A stretch of 64,000 nt of DNA from Sisyra terminalis (taxonomy: Eukaryota > Arthropoda > Insecta > Neuroptera > Sisyridae). Below, piece by piece: positions 1 to 15,066 of the stretch. The position numbers and the translations under genes are program-made. Position 1 is the stretch's first letter. Each line of letters begins with the position of its first letter. Below the pieces are notes generated by a model. The model was not told where the DNA came from and did no database searches. It saw only the letters and a program-made list of their open reading frames with translations. The stretch covers positions 2,356,001 to 2,420,000 of the forward strand of contig OY292279.1 of NCBI GenBank assembly GCA_958496175.1. The letters are read 5' to 3'.

Positions 1-3000
1 ATGAACACTTCCCACTAAGAGGGAGAGACGAATGTGGCTTCTTCAACAATTGCATGTACCTTCGTTATATAAGGGATGATTTTCGAACCAAAGGCAGTTT
101 CGGGTTCGCAACAATGTCTAGAACGATGATATAATAATATTTTTCGATTCCGAAACAAAAAGTATTTTCGTCAAAAAAAACCATGGGTTAACCATCGTTG
201 ATTTTCTCGAAAATCGTCAAATAGACATAAAATTTTTTTAAGGGTGCCAATCGAAAGTATAAGTCCATCTCTACGTGCTGTGCAAATTTTTCCCCAAACA
301 AACCACGTTTAAGGGATGAACAGGCAGTTTAAGGGATGAACACTTCCCACTAAGAGGGAGAGACGAATGTGGCTTCTTCAACAATTGCATGTACCTTCGT
401 TATATAAGGGATGATTTTCGAACCAAAGGCAGTTTCGGGTTCGCAACAATGTCTAGAAAGATGATATAAAAATATTTTTCGATTTCGAAACAAAAAGTTT
501 TTTAGTCAAAAAAAACCATGGGTTAACCATCGTTGATTTTCTCGAAAATCGTCAAATAGAAAAAAAATTTTTTAAGGGTGCCAATCGAAAGTATAAGTCC
601 ATCAGTACGTGCTGTGCAAATTTTTCCCCAAACAAACCACGTTTAAGGGATGAACAGGCAGTTTAAGGGATGAACACTTCCCACTAAGAGGGAGAGACGA
701 ATGTGGCTTCTTCAACAATTGCATGTACCTTCCTTATATAAGGGATGATTTTCGAACCAAAGGCAGTTCCGGGTTCGCAACAATGTCTAGAACGATGATA
801 TAATTATATTTTTCGATTTCGAAACAAAAAGTTTTTTAGTCAAAAAAAACCATGGGTTAACCATCGTTGATTTTCTCGAAAATCGTCAAATAGAAAAAAA
901 ATTTTTTAAGGGTGCCAATCGAAAGTATAAGTCCATCTGTACGTGCTGTGCAAATTTTTCCCCAAACAAACCACGTTTAAGGGATGAACAGGCAGTTTAA
1001 GGGATGAACACTTCCCACTAAGAGGGAGAGACGAATGTGGCTTCTTCAACAATCGCAAGTACCTTCGTTATATAAGGGATGATTTTCGAACCAAAGGCAG
1101 TTTCGGGTTCGCAACAATGTCTAGAACGATGATATAAAAATATTTTTCGATTTCGAAACAAAAAGTATTTTCGTCAAAAAAAACCATGGGTTTACCATCG
1201 TTGATTTTCTCGAAAATCGTCAAATAGAAAAAAATTTTTTTAAGGGTGCCAATCGAAAGTATATGTCCATCTGTACGTGCTGTGCAAATTTTTCCCCAAA
1301 CAAACAACGTTTAAGGGATGAACAGGCAGTTTAAGGGATGAACACTTCCCACTAAGAGGGAGAGACGAATGTGGCTTCTTCAACAATTGCATGTAACTTC
1401 GTTATATAAGGGATGATTTTCGAACCAAAGGCAGTTTCGGGTTCGCAACAATGTCTAGAACGATGATATAAAAATATTTTTCGATTTCGAAACAAAAAGT
1501 ATTTTCGTCAAAAAAAACCATGGGTTAACCATCGTTGATTTTCTCGAAAATCGTCAAATAGACATAAAATTTTTTTAAGGGTGCCAATCGAAAGTATAAG
1601 TCCATCTGTACGTGCTGTGCAAATTTTTCCCCAAACAAACCACGTTTAAGGGATGAACAGGCAGTTTAAGGGATGAACACTTCCCACTAAGAGGGAGAGA
1701 CGAATGTGGCTTCTTCAACAATTGCATGTACCTTCGTTATATAAGGCATGATTTTCGAACCAAAGGCAGTTTCGGGTTCGCAACAATGTCTAGAACGATG
1801 ATATAAAAATATTTTTCGATTTCGAAACAAAAAGTATTTTCGTCAAAAAAAACCATGGGTTAACCATCGTTGATTTTCTCGAAAATCGTCAAATAGACAT
1901 AAAATTTTTTTAAGGGTGCCAATCGAAAGTATAAGTCCATCTGTACGTGCTGTGCAAATTTTTCCCCAAACAAACCACGTTTAAGGGATGAACAGGCAGT
2001 TTAAGGGATGAACACTTCCCACTAAGAGGGAGAGACGAATGTGGCTTCTTCAACAATTGCATGTACCTTCGTTATATAAGGGATGATTTTCGAACCAAAG
2101 GCAGTTTCGGGTTCGCAACAATGTCTAGAACGATGATATAATAATATTTTTCGATTCCGAAACAAAAAGTATTTTCGTCAAAAAAAACCATGGGTTAACC
2201 ATCGTTGATTTTCTCGAAAATCGTCAAATAGACATAAAATTTTTTTAAGGGTGCCAATCGAAAGTATAAGTCCATCTCTACGTGCTGTGCAAATTTTTCC
2301 CCAAACAAACCACGTTTAAGGGATGAACAGGCAGTTTAAGGGATGAACACTTCCCACTAAGAGGGAGAGACGAATGTGGCTTCTTCAACAATTGCATGTA
2401 CCTTCGTTATATAAGGGATGATTTTCGAACCAAAGGCAGTTTCGGGTTCGCAACAATGTCTAGAAAGATGATATAAAAATATTTTTCGATTTCGAAACAA
2501 AAAGTTTTTTAGTCAAAAAAAACCATGGGTTAACCATCGTTGATTTTCTCGAAAATCGTCAAATAGAAAAAAAATTTTTTAAGGGTGCCAATCGAAAGTA
2601 TAAGTCCATCAGTACGTGCTGTGCAAATTTTTCCCCAAACAAACCACGTTTAAGGGATGAACAGGCAGTTTAAGGGATGAACACTTCCCACTAAGAGGGA
2701 GAGACGAATGTGGCTTCTTCAACAATTGCATGTACCTTCCTTATATAAGGGATGATTTTCGAACCAAAGGCAGTTCCGGGTTCGCAACAATGTCTAGAAC
2801 GATGATATAATTATATTTTTCGATTTCGAAACAAAAAGTTTTTTAGTCAAAAAAAACCATGGGTTAACCATCGTTGATTTTCTCGAAAATCGTCAAATAG
2901 AAAAAAAATTTTTTAAGGGTGCCAATCGAAAGTATAAGTCCATCTGTACGTGCTGTGCAAATTTTTCCCCAAACAAACCACGTTTAAGGGATGAACAGGC

Positions 3001-6000
3001 AGTTTAAGGGATGAACACTTCCCACTAAGAGGGAGAGACGAATGTGGCTTCTTCAACAATTGCATGTACCTTCGTTATATAAGGGATGATTTTCGAACCA
3101 AAGGCAGTTTCGGGTTCGCAACAATGTCTAGAACGATGATATAAAAATATTTTTCGATTTCGAAACAAAAAGTATTTTCGTCAAAAAAAACCATGGGTTA
3201 ACCATCGTTGATTTTCTCGAAAATCGTCAAATAGACATAAAATTTTTTTAAGGGTGCCAATCGAAAGTATAAGTCCATCTGTACGTGCTGTGCAAATTTT
3301 TCCCCAAACAAACCACGTTTAAGGGATGAACAGGCAGTTTAAGGGATGAACACTTCCCACTAAGAGGGAGAGACGAATGTGGCTTCTTCAACAATTGCAT
3401 GTACCTTCGTTATATAAGGCATGATTTTCGAACCAAAGGCAGTTTCGGGTTCGCAACAATGTCTAGAACGATGATATAAAAATATTTTTCGATTTCGAAA
3501 CAAAAAGTATTTTCGTCAAAAAAAACCATGGGTTAACCATCGTTGATTTTCTCGAAAATCGTCAAATAGACATAAAATTTTTTTAAGGGTGCCAATCGAA
3601 AGTATAAGTCCATCTGTACGTGCTGTGCAAATTTTTCCCCAAACAAACCACGTTTAAGGGATGAACAGGCAGTTTAAGGGATGAACACTTCCCACTAAGA
3701 GGGAGAGACGAATGTGGCTTCTTCAACAATTGCATGTACCTTCGTTATATAAGGGATGATTTTCGAACCAAAGGCAGTTTCGGGTTCGCAACAATGTCTA
3801 GAACGATGATATAATAATATTTTTCGATTCCGAAACAAAAAGTATTTTCGTCAAAAAAAACCATGGGTTAACCATCGTTGATTTTCTCGAAAATCGTCAA
3901 ATAGACATAAAATTTTTTTAAGGGTGCCAATCGAAAGTATAAGTCCATCTCTACGTGCTGTGCAAATTTTTCCCCAAACAAACCACGTTTAAGGGATGAA
4001 CAGGCAGTTTAAGGGATGAACACTTCCCACTAAGAGGGAGAGACGAATGTGGCTTCTTCAACAATTGCATGTAACTTCGTTATATAAGGGATGATTTTCG
4101 AACCAAAGGCAGTTTCGGGTTCGCAACAATGTCTAGAACGATGATATAAAAATATTTTTCGATTTCGAAACAAAAAGTATTTTCGTCAAAAAAAACCATG
4201 GGTTAACCATCGTTGATTTTCTCGAAAATCGTCAAATAGACATAAAATTTTTTTAAGGGTGCCAATCGAAAGTATAAGTCCATCTGTACGTGCTGTGCAA
4301 ATTTTTCCCCAAACAAACCACGTTTAAGGGATGAACAGGCAGTTTAAGGGATGAACACTTCCCACTAAGAGGGAGAGACGAATGTGGCTTCTTCAACAAT
4401 TGCATGTACCTTCGTTATATAAGGCATGATTTTCGAACCAAAGGCAGTTTCGGGTTCGCAACAATGTCTAGAACGATGATATAAAAATATTTTTCGATTT
4501 CGAAACAAAAAGTATTTTCGTCAAAAAAAACCATGGGTTAACCATCGTTGATTTTCTCGAAAATCGTCAAATAGACATAAAATTTTTTTAAGGGTGCCAA
4601 TCGAAAGTATATGTCCATCTGTACGTGCTGTGCAAATTTTTCCCCAAACAAACAACGTTTAAGGGATGAACAGGCAGTTTAAGGGATGAACACTTCCCAC
4701 TAAGAGGGAGAGACGAATGTGGCTTCTTCAACAATTGCATGTAACTTCGTTATATAAGGGATGATTTTCGAACCAAAGGCAGTTTCGGGTTCGCAACAAT
4801 GTCTAGAACGATGATATAAAAATATTTTTCGATTTCGAAACAAAAAGTATTTTCGTCAAAAAAAACCATGGGTTAACCATCGTTGATTTTCTCGAAAATC
4901 GTCAAATAGACATAAAATTTTTTTAAGGGTGCCAATCGAAAGTATAAGTCCATCTGTACGTGCTGTGCAAATTTTTCCCCAAACAAACCACGTTTAAGGG
5001 ATGAACAGGCAGTTTAAGGGATGAACACTTCCCACTAAGAGGGAGAGACGAATGTGGCTTCTTCAACAATTGCATGTACCTTCGTTATATAAGGCATGAT
5101 TTTCGAACCAAAGGCAGTTTCGGGTTCGCAACAATGTCTAGAACGATGATATAAAAATATTTTTCGATTTCGAAACAAAAAGTATTTTCGTCAAAAAAAA
5201 CCATGGGTTAACCATCGTTGATTTTCTCGAAAATCGTCAAATAGACATAAAATTTTTTTAAGGGTGCCAATCGAAAGTATAAGTCCATCTGTACGTGCTG
5301 TGCAAATTTTTCCCCAAACAAACCACGTTTAAGGGATGAACAGGCAGTTTAAGGGATGAACACTTCCCACTAAGAGGGAGAGACGAATGTGGCTTCTTCA
5401 ACAATTGCATGTACCTTCGTTATATAAGGGATGATTTTCGAACCAAAGGCAGTTTCGGGTTCGCAACAATGTCTAGAACGATGATATAATAATATTTTTC
5501 GATTCCGAAACAAAAAGTATTTTCGTCAAAAAAAACCATGGGTTAACCATCGTTGATTTTCTCGAAAATCGTCAAATAGACATAAAATTTTTTTAAGGGT
5601 GCCAATCGAAAGTATAAGTCCATCTCTACGTGCTGTGCAAATTTTTCCCCAAACAAACCACGTTTAAGGGATGAACAGGCAGTTTAAGGGATGAACACTT
5701 CCCACTAAGAGGGAGAGACGAATGTGGCTTCTTCAACAATTGCATGTAACTTCGTTATATAAGGGATGATTTTCGAACCAAAGGCAGTTTCGGGTTCGCA
5801 ACAATGTCTAGAACGATGATATAAAAATATTTTTCGATTTCGAAACAAAAAGTATTTTCGTCAAAAAAAACCATGGGTTAACCATCGTTGATTTTCTCGA
5901 AAATCGTCAAATAGACATAAAATTTTTTTAAGGGTGCCAATCGAAAGTATAAGTCCATCTGTACGTGCTGTGCAAATTTTTCCCCAAACAAACCACGTTT

Positions 6001-9000
6001 AAGGGATGAACAGGCAGTTTAAGGGATGAACACTTCCCACTAAGAGGGAGAGACGAATGTGGCTTCTTCAACAATTGCATGTACCTTCGTTATATAAGGC
6101 ATGATTTTCGAACCAAAGGCAGTTTCGGGTTCGCAACAATGTCTAGAACGATGATATAAAAATATTTTTCGATTTCGAAACAAAAAGTATTTTCGTCAAA
6201 AAAAACCATGGGTTAACCATCGTTGATTTTCTCGAAAATCGTCAAATAGACATAAAATTTTTTTAAGGGTGCCAATCGAAAGTATAAGTCCATCTGTACG
6301 TGCTGTGCAAATTTTTCCCCAAACAAACCACGTTTAAGGGATGAACAGGCAGTTTAAGGGATGAACACTTCCCACTAAGAGGGAGAGACGAATGTGGCTT
6401 CTTCAACAATTGCATGTACCTTCGTTATATAAGGGATGATTTTCGAACCAAAGGCAGTTTCGGGTTCGCAACAATGTCTAGAACGATGATATAATAATAT
6501 TTTTCGATTCCGAAACAAAAAGTATTTTCGTCAAAAAAAACCATGGGTTAACCATCGTTGATTTTCTCGAAAATCGTCAAATAGACATAAAATTTTTTTA
6601 AGGGTGCCAATCGAAAGTATAAGTCCATCTCTACGTGCTGTGCAAATTTTTCCCCAAACAAACCACGTTTAAGGGATGAACAGGCAGTTTAAGGGATGAA
6701 CACTTCCCACTAAGAGGGAGAGACGAATGTGGCTTCTTCAACAATTGCATGTACCTTCGTTATATAAGGGATGATTTTCGAACCAAAGGCAGTTTCGGGT
6801 TCGCAACAATGTCTAGAAAGATGATATAAAAATATTTTTCGATTTCGAAACAAAAAGTTTTTTAGTCAAAAAAAACCATGGGTTAACCATCGTTGATTTT
6901 CTCGAAAATCGTCAAATAGAAAAAAAATTTTTTAAGGGTGCCAATCGAAAGTATAAGTCCATCAGTACGTGCTGTGCAAATTTTTCCCCAAACAAACCAC
7001 GTTTAAGGGATGAACAGGCAGTTTAAGGGATGAACACTTCCCACTAAGAGGGAGAGACGAATGTGGCTTCTTCAACAATTGCATGTACCTTCGTTATATA
7101 AGGCATGATTTTCGAACCAAAGGCAGTTTCGGGTTCGCAACAATGTCTAGAACGATGATATAAAAATATTTTTCGATTTCGAAACAAAAAGTATTTTCGT
7201 CAAAAAAAACCATGGGTTAACCATCGTTGATTTTCTCGAAAATCGTCAAATAGACATAAAATTTTTTTAAGGGTGCCAATCGAAAGTATAAGTCCATCTG
7301 TACGTGCTGTGCAAATTTTTCCCCAAACAAACCACGTTTAAGGGATGAACAGGCAGTTTAAGGGATGAACACTTCCCACTAAGAGGGAGAGACGAATGTG
7401 GCTTCTTCAACAATTGCATGTACCTTCGTTATATAAGGGATGATTTTCGAACCAAAGGCAGTTTCGGGTTCGCAACAATGTCTAGAACGATGATATAAAA
7501 ATATTTTTCGATTTCGAAACAAAAAGTATTTTCGTCAAAAAAAACCATGGGTTAACCATCGTTGATTTTCTCGAAAATCGTCAAATAGACATAAAATTTT
7601 TTTAAGGGTGCCAATCGAAAGTATATGTCCATCTGTACGTGCTGTGCAAATTTTTCCCCAAACAAACAACGTTTAAGGGATGAACAGGCAGTTTAAGGGA
7701 TGAACACTTCCCACTAAGAGGGAGAGACGAATGTGGCTTCTTCAACAATTGCATGTAACTTCGTTATATAAGGGATGATTTTCGAACCAAAGGCAGTTTC
7801 GGGTTCGCAACAATGTCTAGAACGATGATATAAAAATATTTTTCGATTTCGAAACAAAAAGTATTTTCGTCAAAAAAAACCATGGGTTAACCATCGTTGA
7901 TTTTCTCGAAAATCGTCAAATAGACATAAAATTTTTTTAAGGGTGCCAATCGAAAGTATAAGTCCATCTGTACGTGCTGTGCAAATTTTTCCCCAAACAA
8001 ACCACGTTTAAGGGATGAACAGGCAGTTTAAGGGATGAACACTTCCCACTAAGAGGGAGAGACGAATGTGGCTTCTTCAACAATTGCATGTACCTTCGTT
8101 ATATAAGGCATGATTTTCGAACCAAAGGCAGTTTCGGGTTCGCAACAATGTCTAGAACGATGATATAAAAATATTTTTCGATTTCGAAACAAAAAGTATT
8201 TTCGTCAAAAAAAACCATGGGTTAACCATCGTTGATTTTCTCGAAAATCGTCAAATAGACATAAAATTTTTTTAAGGGTGCCAATCGAAAGTATAAGTCC
8301 ATCTGTACGTGCTGTGCAAATTTTTCCCCAAACAAACCACGTTTAAGGGATGAACAGGCAGTTTAAGGGATGAACACTTCCCACTAAGAGGGAGAGACGA
8401 ATGTGGCTTCTTCAACAATTGCATGTACCTTCGTTATATAAGGGATGATTTTCGAACCAAAGGCAGTTTCGGGTTCGCAACAATGTCTAGAACGATGATA
8501 TAATAATATTTTTCGATTCCGAAACAAAAAGTATTTTCGTCAAAAAAAACCATGGGTTAACCATCGTTGATTTTCTCGAAAATCGTCAAATAGACATAAA
8601 ATTTTTTTAAGGGTGCCAATCGAAAGTATAAGTCCATCTGTACGTGCTGTGCAAATTTTTCCCCAAACAAACCACGTTTAAGGGATGAACAGGCAGTTTA
8701 AGGGATGAACACTTCCCACTAAGAGGGAGAGACGAATGTGGCTTCTTCAACAATTGCATGTACCTTCGTTATATAAGGGATGATTTTCGAACCAAAGGCA
8801 GTTTCGGGTTCGCAACAATGTCTAGAACGATGATATAATAATATTTTTCGATTCCGAAACAAAAAGTATTTTCGTCAAAAAAAACCATGGGTTAACCATC
8901 GTTGATTTTCTCGAAAATCGTCAAATAGACATAAAATTTTTTTAAGGGTGCCAATCGAAAGTATAAGTCCATCTCTACGTGCTGTGCAAATTTTTCCCCA

Positions 9001-12000
9001 AACAAACCACGTTTAAGGGATGAACAGGCAGTTTAAGGGATGAACACTTCCCACTAAGAGGGAGAGACGAATGTGGCTTCTTCAACAATTGCATGTACCT
9101 TCGTTATATAAGGGATGATTTTCGAACCAAAGGCAGTTTCGGGTTCGCAACAATGTCTAGAAAGATGATATAAAAATATTTTTCGATTTCGAAACAAAAA
9201 GTTTTTTAGTCAAAAAAAACCATGGGTTAACCATCGTTGATTTTCTCGAAAATCGTCAAATAGAAAAAAAATTTTTTAAGGGTGCCAATCGAAAGTATAA
9301 GTCCATCAGTACGTGCTGTGCAAATTTTTCCCCAAACAAACCACGTTTAAGGGATGAACAGGCAGTTTAAGGGATGAACACTTCCCACTAAGAGGGAGAG
9401 ACGAATGTGGCTTCTTCAACAATTGCATGTACCTTCGTTATATAAGGCATGATTTTCGAACCAAAGGCAGTTTCGGGTTCGCAACAATGTCTAGAACGAT
9501 GATATAAAAATATTTTTCGATTTCGAAACAAAAAGTATTTTCGTCAAAAAAAACCATGGGTTAACCATCGTTGATTTTCTCGAAAATCGTCAAATAGACA
9601 TAAAATTTTTTTAAGGGTGCCAATCGAAAGTATAAGTCCATCTGTACGTGCTGTGCAAATTTTTCCCCAAACAAACCACGTTTAAGGGATGAACAGGCAG
9701 TTTAAGGGATGAACACTTCCCACTAAGAGGGAGAGACGAATGTGGCTTCTTCAACAATTGCATGTACCTTCGTTATATAAGGGATGATTTTCGAACCAAA
9801 GGCAGTTTCGGGTTCGCAACAATGTCTAGAACGATGATATAAAAATATTTTTCGATTTCGAAACAAAAAGTATTTTCGTCAAAAAAAACCATGGGTTAAC
9901 CATCGTTGATTTTCTCGAAAATCGTCAAATAGACATAAAATTTTTTTAAGGGTGCCAATCGAAAGTATATGTCCATCTGTACGTGCTGTGCAAATTTTTC
10001 CCCAAACAAACAACGTTTAAGGGATGAACAGGCAGTTTAAGGGATGAACACTTCCCACTAAGAGGGAGAGACGAATGTGGCTTCTTCAACAATTGCATGT
10101 AACTTCGTTATATAAGGGATGATTTTCGAACCAAAGGCAGTTTCGGGTTCGCAACAATGTCTAGAACGATGATATAAAAATATTTTTCGATTTCGAAACA
10201 AAAAGTATTTTCGTCAAAAAAAACCATGGGTTAACCATCGTTGATTTTCTCGAAAATCGTCAAATAGACATAAAATTTTTTTAAGGGTGCCAATCGAAAG
10301 TATAAGTCCATCTGTACGTGCTGTGCAAATTTTTCCCCAAACAAACCACGTTTAAGGGATGAACAGGCAGTTTAAGGGATGAACACTTCCCACTAAGAGG
10401 GAGAGACGAATGTGGCTTCTTCAACAATTGCATGTACCTTCGTTATATAAGGCATGATTTTCGAACCAAAGGCAGTTTCGGGTTCGCAACAATGTCTAGA
10501 ACGATGATATAAAAATATTTTTCGATTTCGAAACAAAAAGTATTTTCGTCAAAAAAAACCATGGGTTAACCATCGTTGATTTTCTCGAAAATCGTCAAAT
10601 AGACATAAAATTTTTTTAAGGGTGCCAATCGAAAGTATAAGTCCATCTGTACGTGCTGTGCAAATTTTTCCCCAAACAAACCACGTTTAAGGGATGAACA
10701 GGCAGTTTAAGGGATGAACACTTCCCACTAAGAGGGAGAGACGAATGTGGCTTCTTCAACAATTGCATGTACCTTCGTTATATAAGGCATGATTTTCGAA
10801 CCAAAGGCAGTTTCGGGTTCGCAACAATGTCTAGAACGATGATATAAAAATATTTTTCGATTTCGAAACAAAAAGTATTTTCGTCAAAAAAAACCATGGG
10901 TTAACCATCGTTGATTTTCTCGAAAATCGTCAAATAGACATAAAATTTTTTTAAGGGTGCCAATCGAAAGTATAAGTCCATCTGTACGTGCTGTGCAAAT
11001 TTTTCCCCAAACAAACCACGTTTAAGGGATGAACAGGCAGTTTAAGGGATGAACACTTCCCACTAAGAGGGAGAGACGAATGTGGCTTCTTCAACAATTG
11101 CATGTACCTTCGTTATATAAGGGATGATTTTCGAACCAAAGGCAGTTTCGGGTTCGCAACAATGTCTAGAACGATGATATAATAATATTTTTCGATTCCG
11201 AAACAAAAAGTATTTTCGTCAAAAAAAACCATGGGTTAACCATCGTTGATTTTCTCGAAAATCGTCAAATAGACATAAAATTTTTTTAAGGGTGCCAATC
11301 GAAAGTATAAGTCCATCTCTACGTGCTGTGCAAATTTTTCCCCAAACAAACCACGTTTAAGGGATGAACAGGCAGTTTAAGGGATGAACACTTCCCACTA
11401 AGAGGGAGAGACGAATGTGGCTTCTTCAACAATTGCATGTAACTTCGTTATATAAGGGATGATTTTCGAACCAAAGGCAGTTTCGGGTTCGCAACAATGT
11501 CTAGAACGATGATATAAAAATATTTTTCGATTTCGAAACAAAAAGTATTTTCGTCAAAAAAAACCATGGGTTAACCATCGTTGATTTTCTCGAAAATCGT
11601 CAAATAGACATAAAATTTTTTTAAGGGTGCCAATCGAAAGTATAAGTCCATCTGTACGTGCTGTGCAAATTTTTCCCCAAACAAACCACGTTTAAGGGAT
11701 GAACAGGCAGTTTAAGGGATGAACACTTCCCACTAAGAGGGAGAGACGAATGTGGCTTCTTCAACAATTGCATGTACCTTCGTTATATAAGGCATGATTT
11801 TCGAACCAAAGGCAGTTTCGGGTTCGCAACAATGTCTAGAACGATGATATAAAAATATTTTTCGATTTCGAAACAAAAAGTATTTTCGTCAAAAAAAACC
11901 ATGGGTTAACCATCGTTGATTTTCTCGAAAATCGTCAAATAGACATAAAATTTTTTTAAGGGTGCCAATCGAAAGTATAAGTCCATCTGTACGTGCTGTG

Positions 12001-15000
12001 CAAATTTTTCCCCAAACAAACCACGTTTAAGGGATGAACAGGCAGTTTAAGGGATGAACACTTCCCACTAAGAGGGAGAGACGAATGTGGCTTCTTCAAC
12101 AATTGCATGTACCTTCGTTATATAAGGGATGATTTTCGAACCAAAGGCAGTTTCGGGTTCGCAACAATGTCTAGAACGATGATATAAAAATATTTTTCGA
12201 TTTCGAAACAAAAAGTATTTTCGTCAAAAAAAACCATGGGTTAACCATCGTTGATTTTCTCGAAAATCGTCAAATAGACATAAAATTTTTTTAAGGGTGC
12301 CAATCGAAAGTATATGTCCATCTGTACGTGCTGTGCAAATTTTTCCCCAAACAAACAACGTTTAAGGGATGAACAGGCAGTTTAAGGGATGAACACTTCC
12401 CACTAAGAGGGAGAGACGAATGTGGCTTCTTCAACAATTGCATGTAACTTCGTTATATAAGGGATGATTTTCGAACCAAAGGCAGTTTCGGGTTCGCAAC
12501 AATGTCTAGAACGATGATATAAAAATATTTTTCGATTTCGAAACAAAAAGTATTTTCGTCAAAAAAAACCATGGGTTAACCATCGTTGATTTTCTCGAAA
12601 ATCGTCAAATAGACATAAAATTTTTTTAAGGGTGCCAATCGAAAGTATAAGTCCATCTGTACGTGCTGTGCAAATTTTTCCCCAAACAAACCACGTTTAA
12701 GGGATGAACAGGCAGTTTAAGGGATGAACACTTCCCACTAAGAGGGAGAGACGAATGTGGCTTCTTCAACAATTGCATGTACCTTCGTTATATAAGGCAT
12801 GATTTTCGAACCAAAGGCAGTTTCGGGTTCGCAACAATGTCTAGAACGATGATATAAAAATATTTTTCGATTTCGAAACAAAAAGTATTTTCGTCAAAAA
12901 AAACCATGGGTTAACCATCGTTGATTTTCTCGAAAATCGTCAAATAGACATAAAATTTTTTTAAGGGTGCCAATCGAAAGTATAAGTCCATCTGTACGTG
13001 CTGTGCAAATTTTTCCCCAAACAAACCACGTTTAAGGGATGAACAGGCAGTTTAAGGGATGAACACTTCCCACTAAGAGGGAGAGACGAATGTGGCTTCT
13101 TCAACAATTGCATGTACCTTCGTTATATAAGGGATGATTTTCGAACCAAAGGCAGTTTCGGGTTCGCAACAATGTCTAGAACGATGATATAATAATATTT
13201 TTCGATTCCGAAACAAAAAGTATTTTCGTCAAAAAAAACCATGGGTTAACCATCGTTGATTTTCTCGAAAATCGTCAAATAGACATAAAATTTTTTTAAG
13301 GGTGCCAATCGAAAGTATAAGTCCATCTCTACGTGCTGTGCAAATTTTTCCCCAAACAAACCACGTTTAAGGGATGAACAGGCAGTTTAAGGGATGAACA
13401 CTTCCCACTAAGAGGGAGAGACGAATGTGGCTTCTTCAACAATTGCATGTACCTTCGTTATATAAGGGATGATTTTCGAACCAAAGGCAGTTTCGGGTTC
13501 GCAACAATGTCTAGAAAGATGATATAAAAATATTTTTCGATTTCGAAACAAAAAGTTTTTTAGTCAAAAAAAACCATGGGTTAACCATCGTTGATTTTCT
13601 CGAAAATCGTCAAATAGAAAAAAAATTTTTTAAGGGTGCCAATCGAAAGTATAAGTCCATCAGTACGTGCTGTGCAAATTTTTCCCCAAACAAACCACGT
13701 TTAAGGGATGAACAGGCAGTTTAAGGGATGAACACTTCCCACTAAGAGGGAGAGACGAATGTGGCTTCTTCAACAATTGCATGTACCTTCCTTATATAAG
13801 GGATGATTTTCGAACCAAAGGCAGTTCCGGGTTCGCAACAATGTCTAGAACGATGATATAATTATATTTTTCGATTTCGAAACAAAAAGTTTTTTAGTCA
13901 AAAAAAACCATGGGTTAACCATCGTTGATTTTCTCGAAAATCGTCAAATAGAAAAAAAATTTTTTAAGGGTGCCAATCGAAAGTATAAGTCCATCTGTAC
14001 GTGCTGTGCAAATTTTTCCCCAAACAAACCACGTTTAAGGGATGAACAGGCAGTTTAAGGGATGAACACTTCCCACTAAGAGGGAGAGACGAATGTGGCT
14101 TCTTCAACAATCGCAAGTACCTTCGTTATATAAGGGATGATTTTCGAACCAAAGGCAGTTTCGGGTTCGCAACAATGTCTAGAACGATGATATAAAAATA
14201 TTTTTCGATTTCGAAACAAAAAGTATTTTCGTCAAAAAAAACCATGGGTTTACCATCGTTGATTTTCTCGAAAATCGTCAAATAGAAAAAAATTTTTTTA
14301 AGGGTGCCAATCGAAAGTATATGTCCATCTGTACGTGCTGTGCAAATTTTTCCCCAAACAAACAACGTTTAAGGGATGAACAGGCAGTTTAAGGGATGAA
14401 CACTTCCCACTAAGAGGGAGAGACGAATGTGGCTTCTTCAACAATTGCATGTAACTTCGTTATATAAGGGATGATTTTCGAACCAAAGGCAGTTTCGGGT
14501 TCGCAACAATGTCTAGAACGATGATATAAAAATATTTTTCGATTTCGAAACAAAAAGTATTTTCGTCAAAAAAAACCATGGGTTAACCATCGTTGATTTT
14601 CTCGAAAATCGTCAAATAGACATAAAATTTTTTTAAGGGTGCCAATCGAAAGTATAAGTCCATCTGTACGTGCTGTGCAAATTTTTCCCCAAACAAACCA
14701 CGTTTAAGGGATGAACAGGCAGTTTAAGGGATGAACACTTCCCACTAAGAGGGAGAGACGAATGTGGCTTCTTCAACAATTGCATGTACCTTCGTTATAT
14801 AAGGCATGATTTTCGAACCAAAGGCAGTTTCGGGTTCGCAACAATGTCTAGAACGATGATATAATAATATTTTTCGATTCCGAAACAAAAAGTATTTTCG
14901 TCAAAAAAAACCATGGGTTAACCATCGTTGATTTTCTCGAAAATCGTCAAATAGACATAAAATTTTTTTAAGGGTGCCAATCGAAAGTATAAGTCCATCT

Positions 15001-15066
15001 GTACGTGCTGTGCAAATTTTTCCCCAAACAAACCACGTTTAAGGGATGAACAGGCAGTTTAAGGGA
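1..15066. repeat. Higher-order repeat block marked by type-A monomers
   Basis: Within the array, monomers here fall into a few recognisable types. Type A has a gattccg block and CTCTACGTG. Type B has TCTAGAAAGATG and ATCAGTACG. Type C has CCTTATATAAG and AATTATATT. Type D has ATATGTCC and CAAACAACG. Type E has ATGTAACTTCG. Type F has ATAAGGCATG. Type A monomers start at 1, 2008, 3681, 5356, 6361, 8705, 11049 and 13059. This gives successive units of 6, 5, 5, 3, 7, 7 and 6 monomers with partly conserved order, such as A-B-C-D-E-F and A-B-F-D-E-F. Typing was done by eye, so single monomers may be misassigned. Confidence 0.8.

Noticed and set aside
1068..14365. Two identical 79-codon minus-strand frames at 1068-1307 and 14126-14365
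   Set aside because: They arise from a rare monomer variant that removes stops. The identity reflects duplication of the DNA block, not protein conservation.
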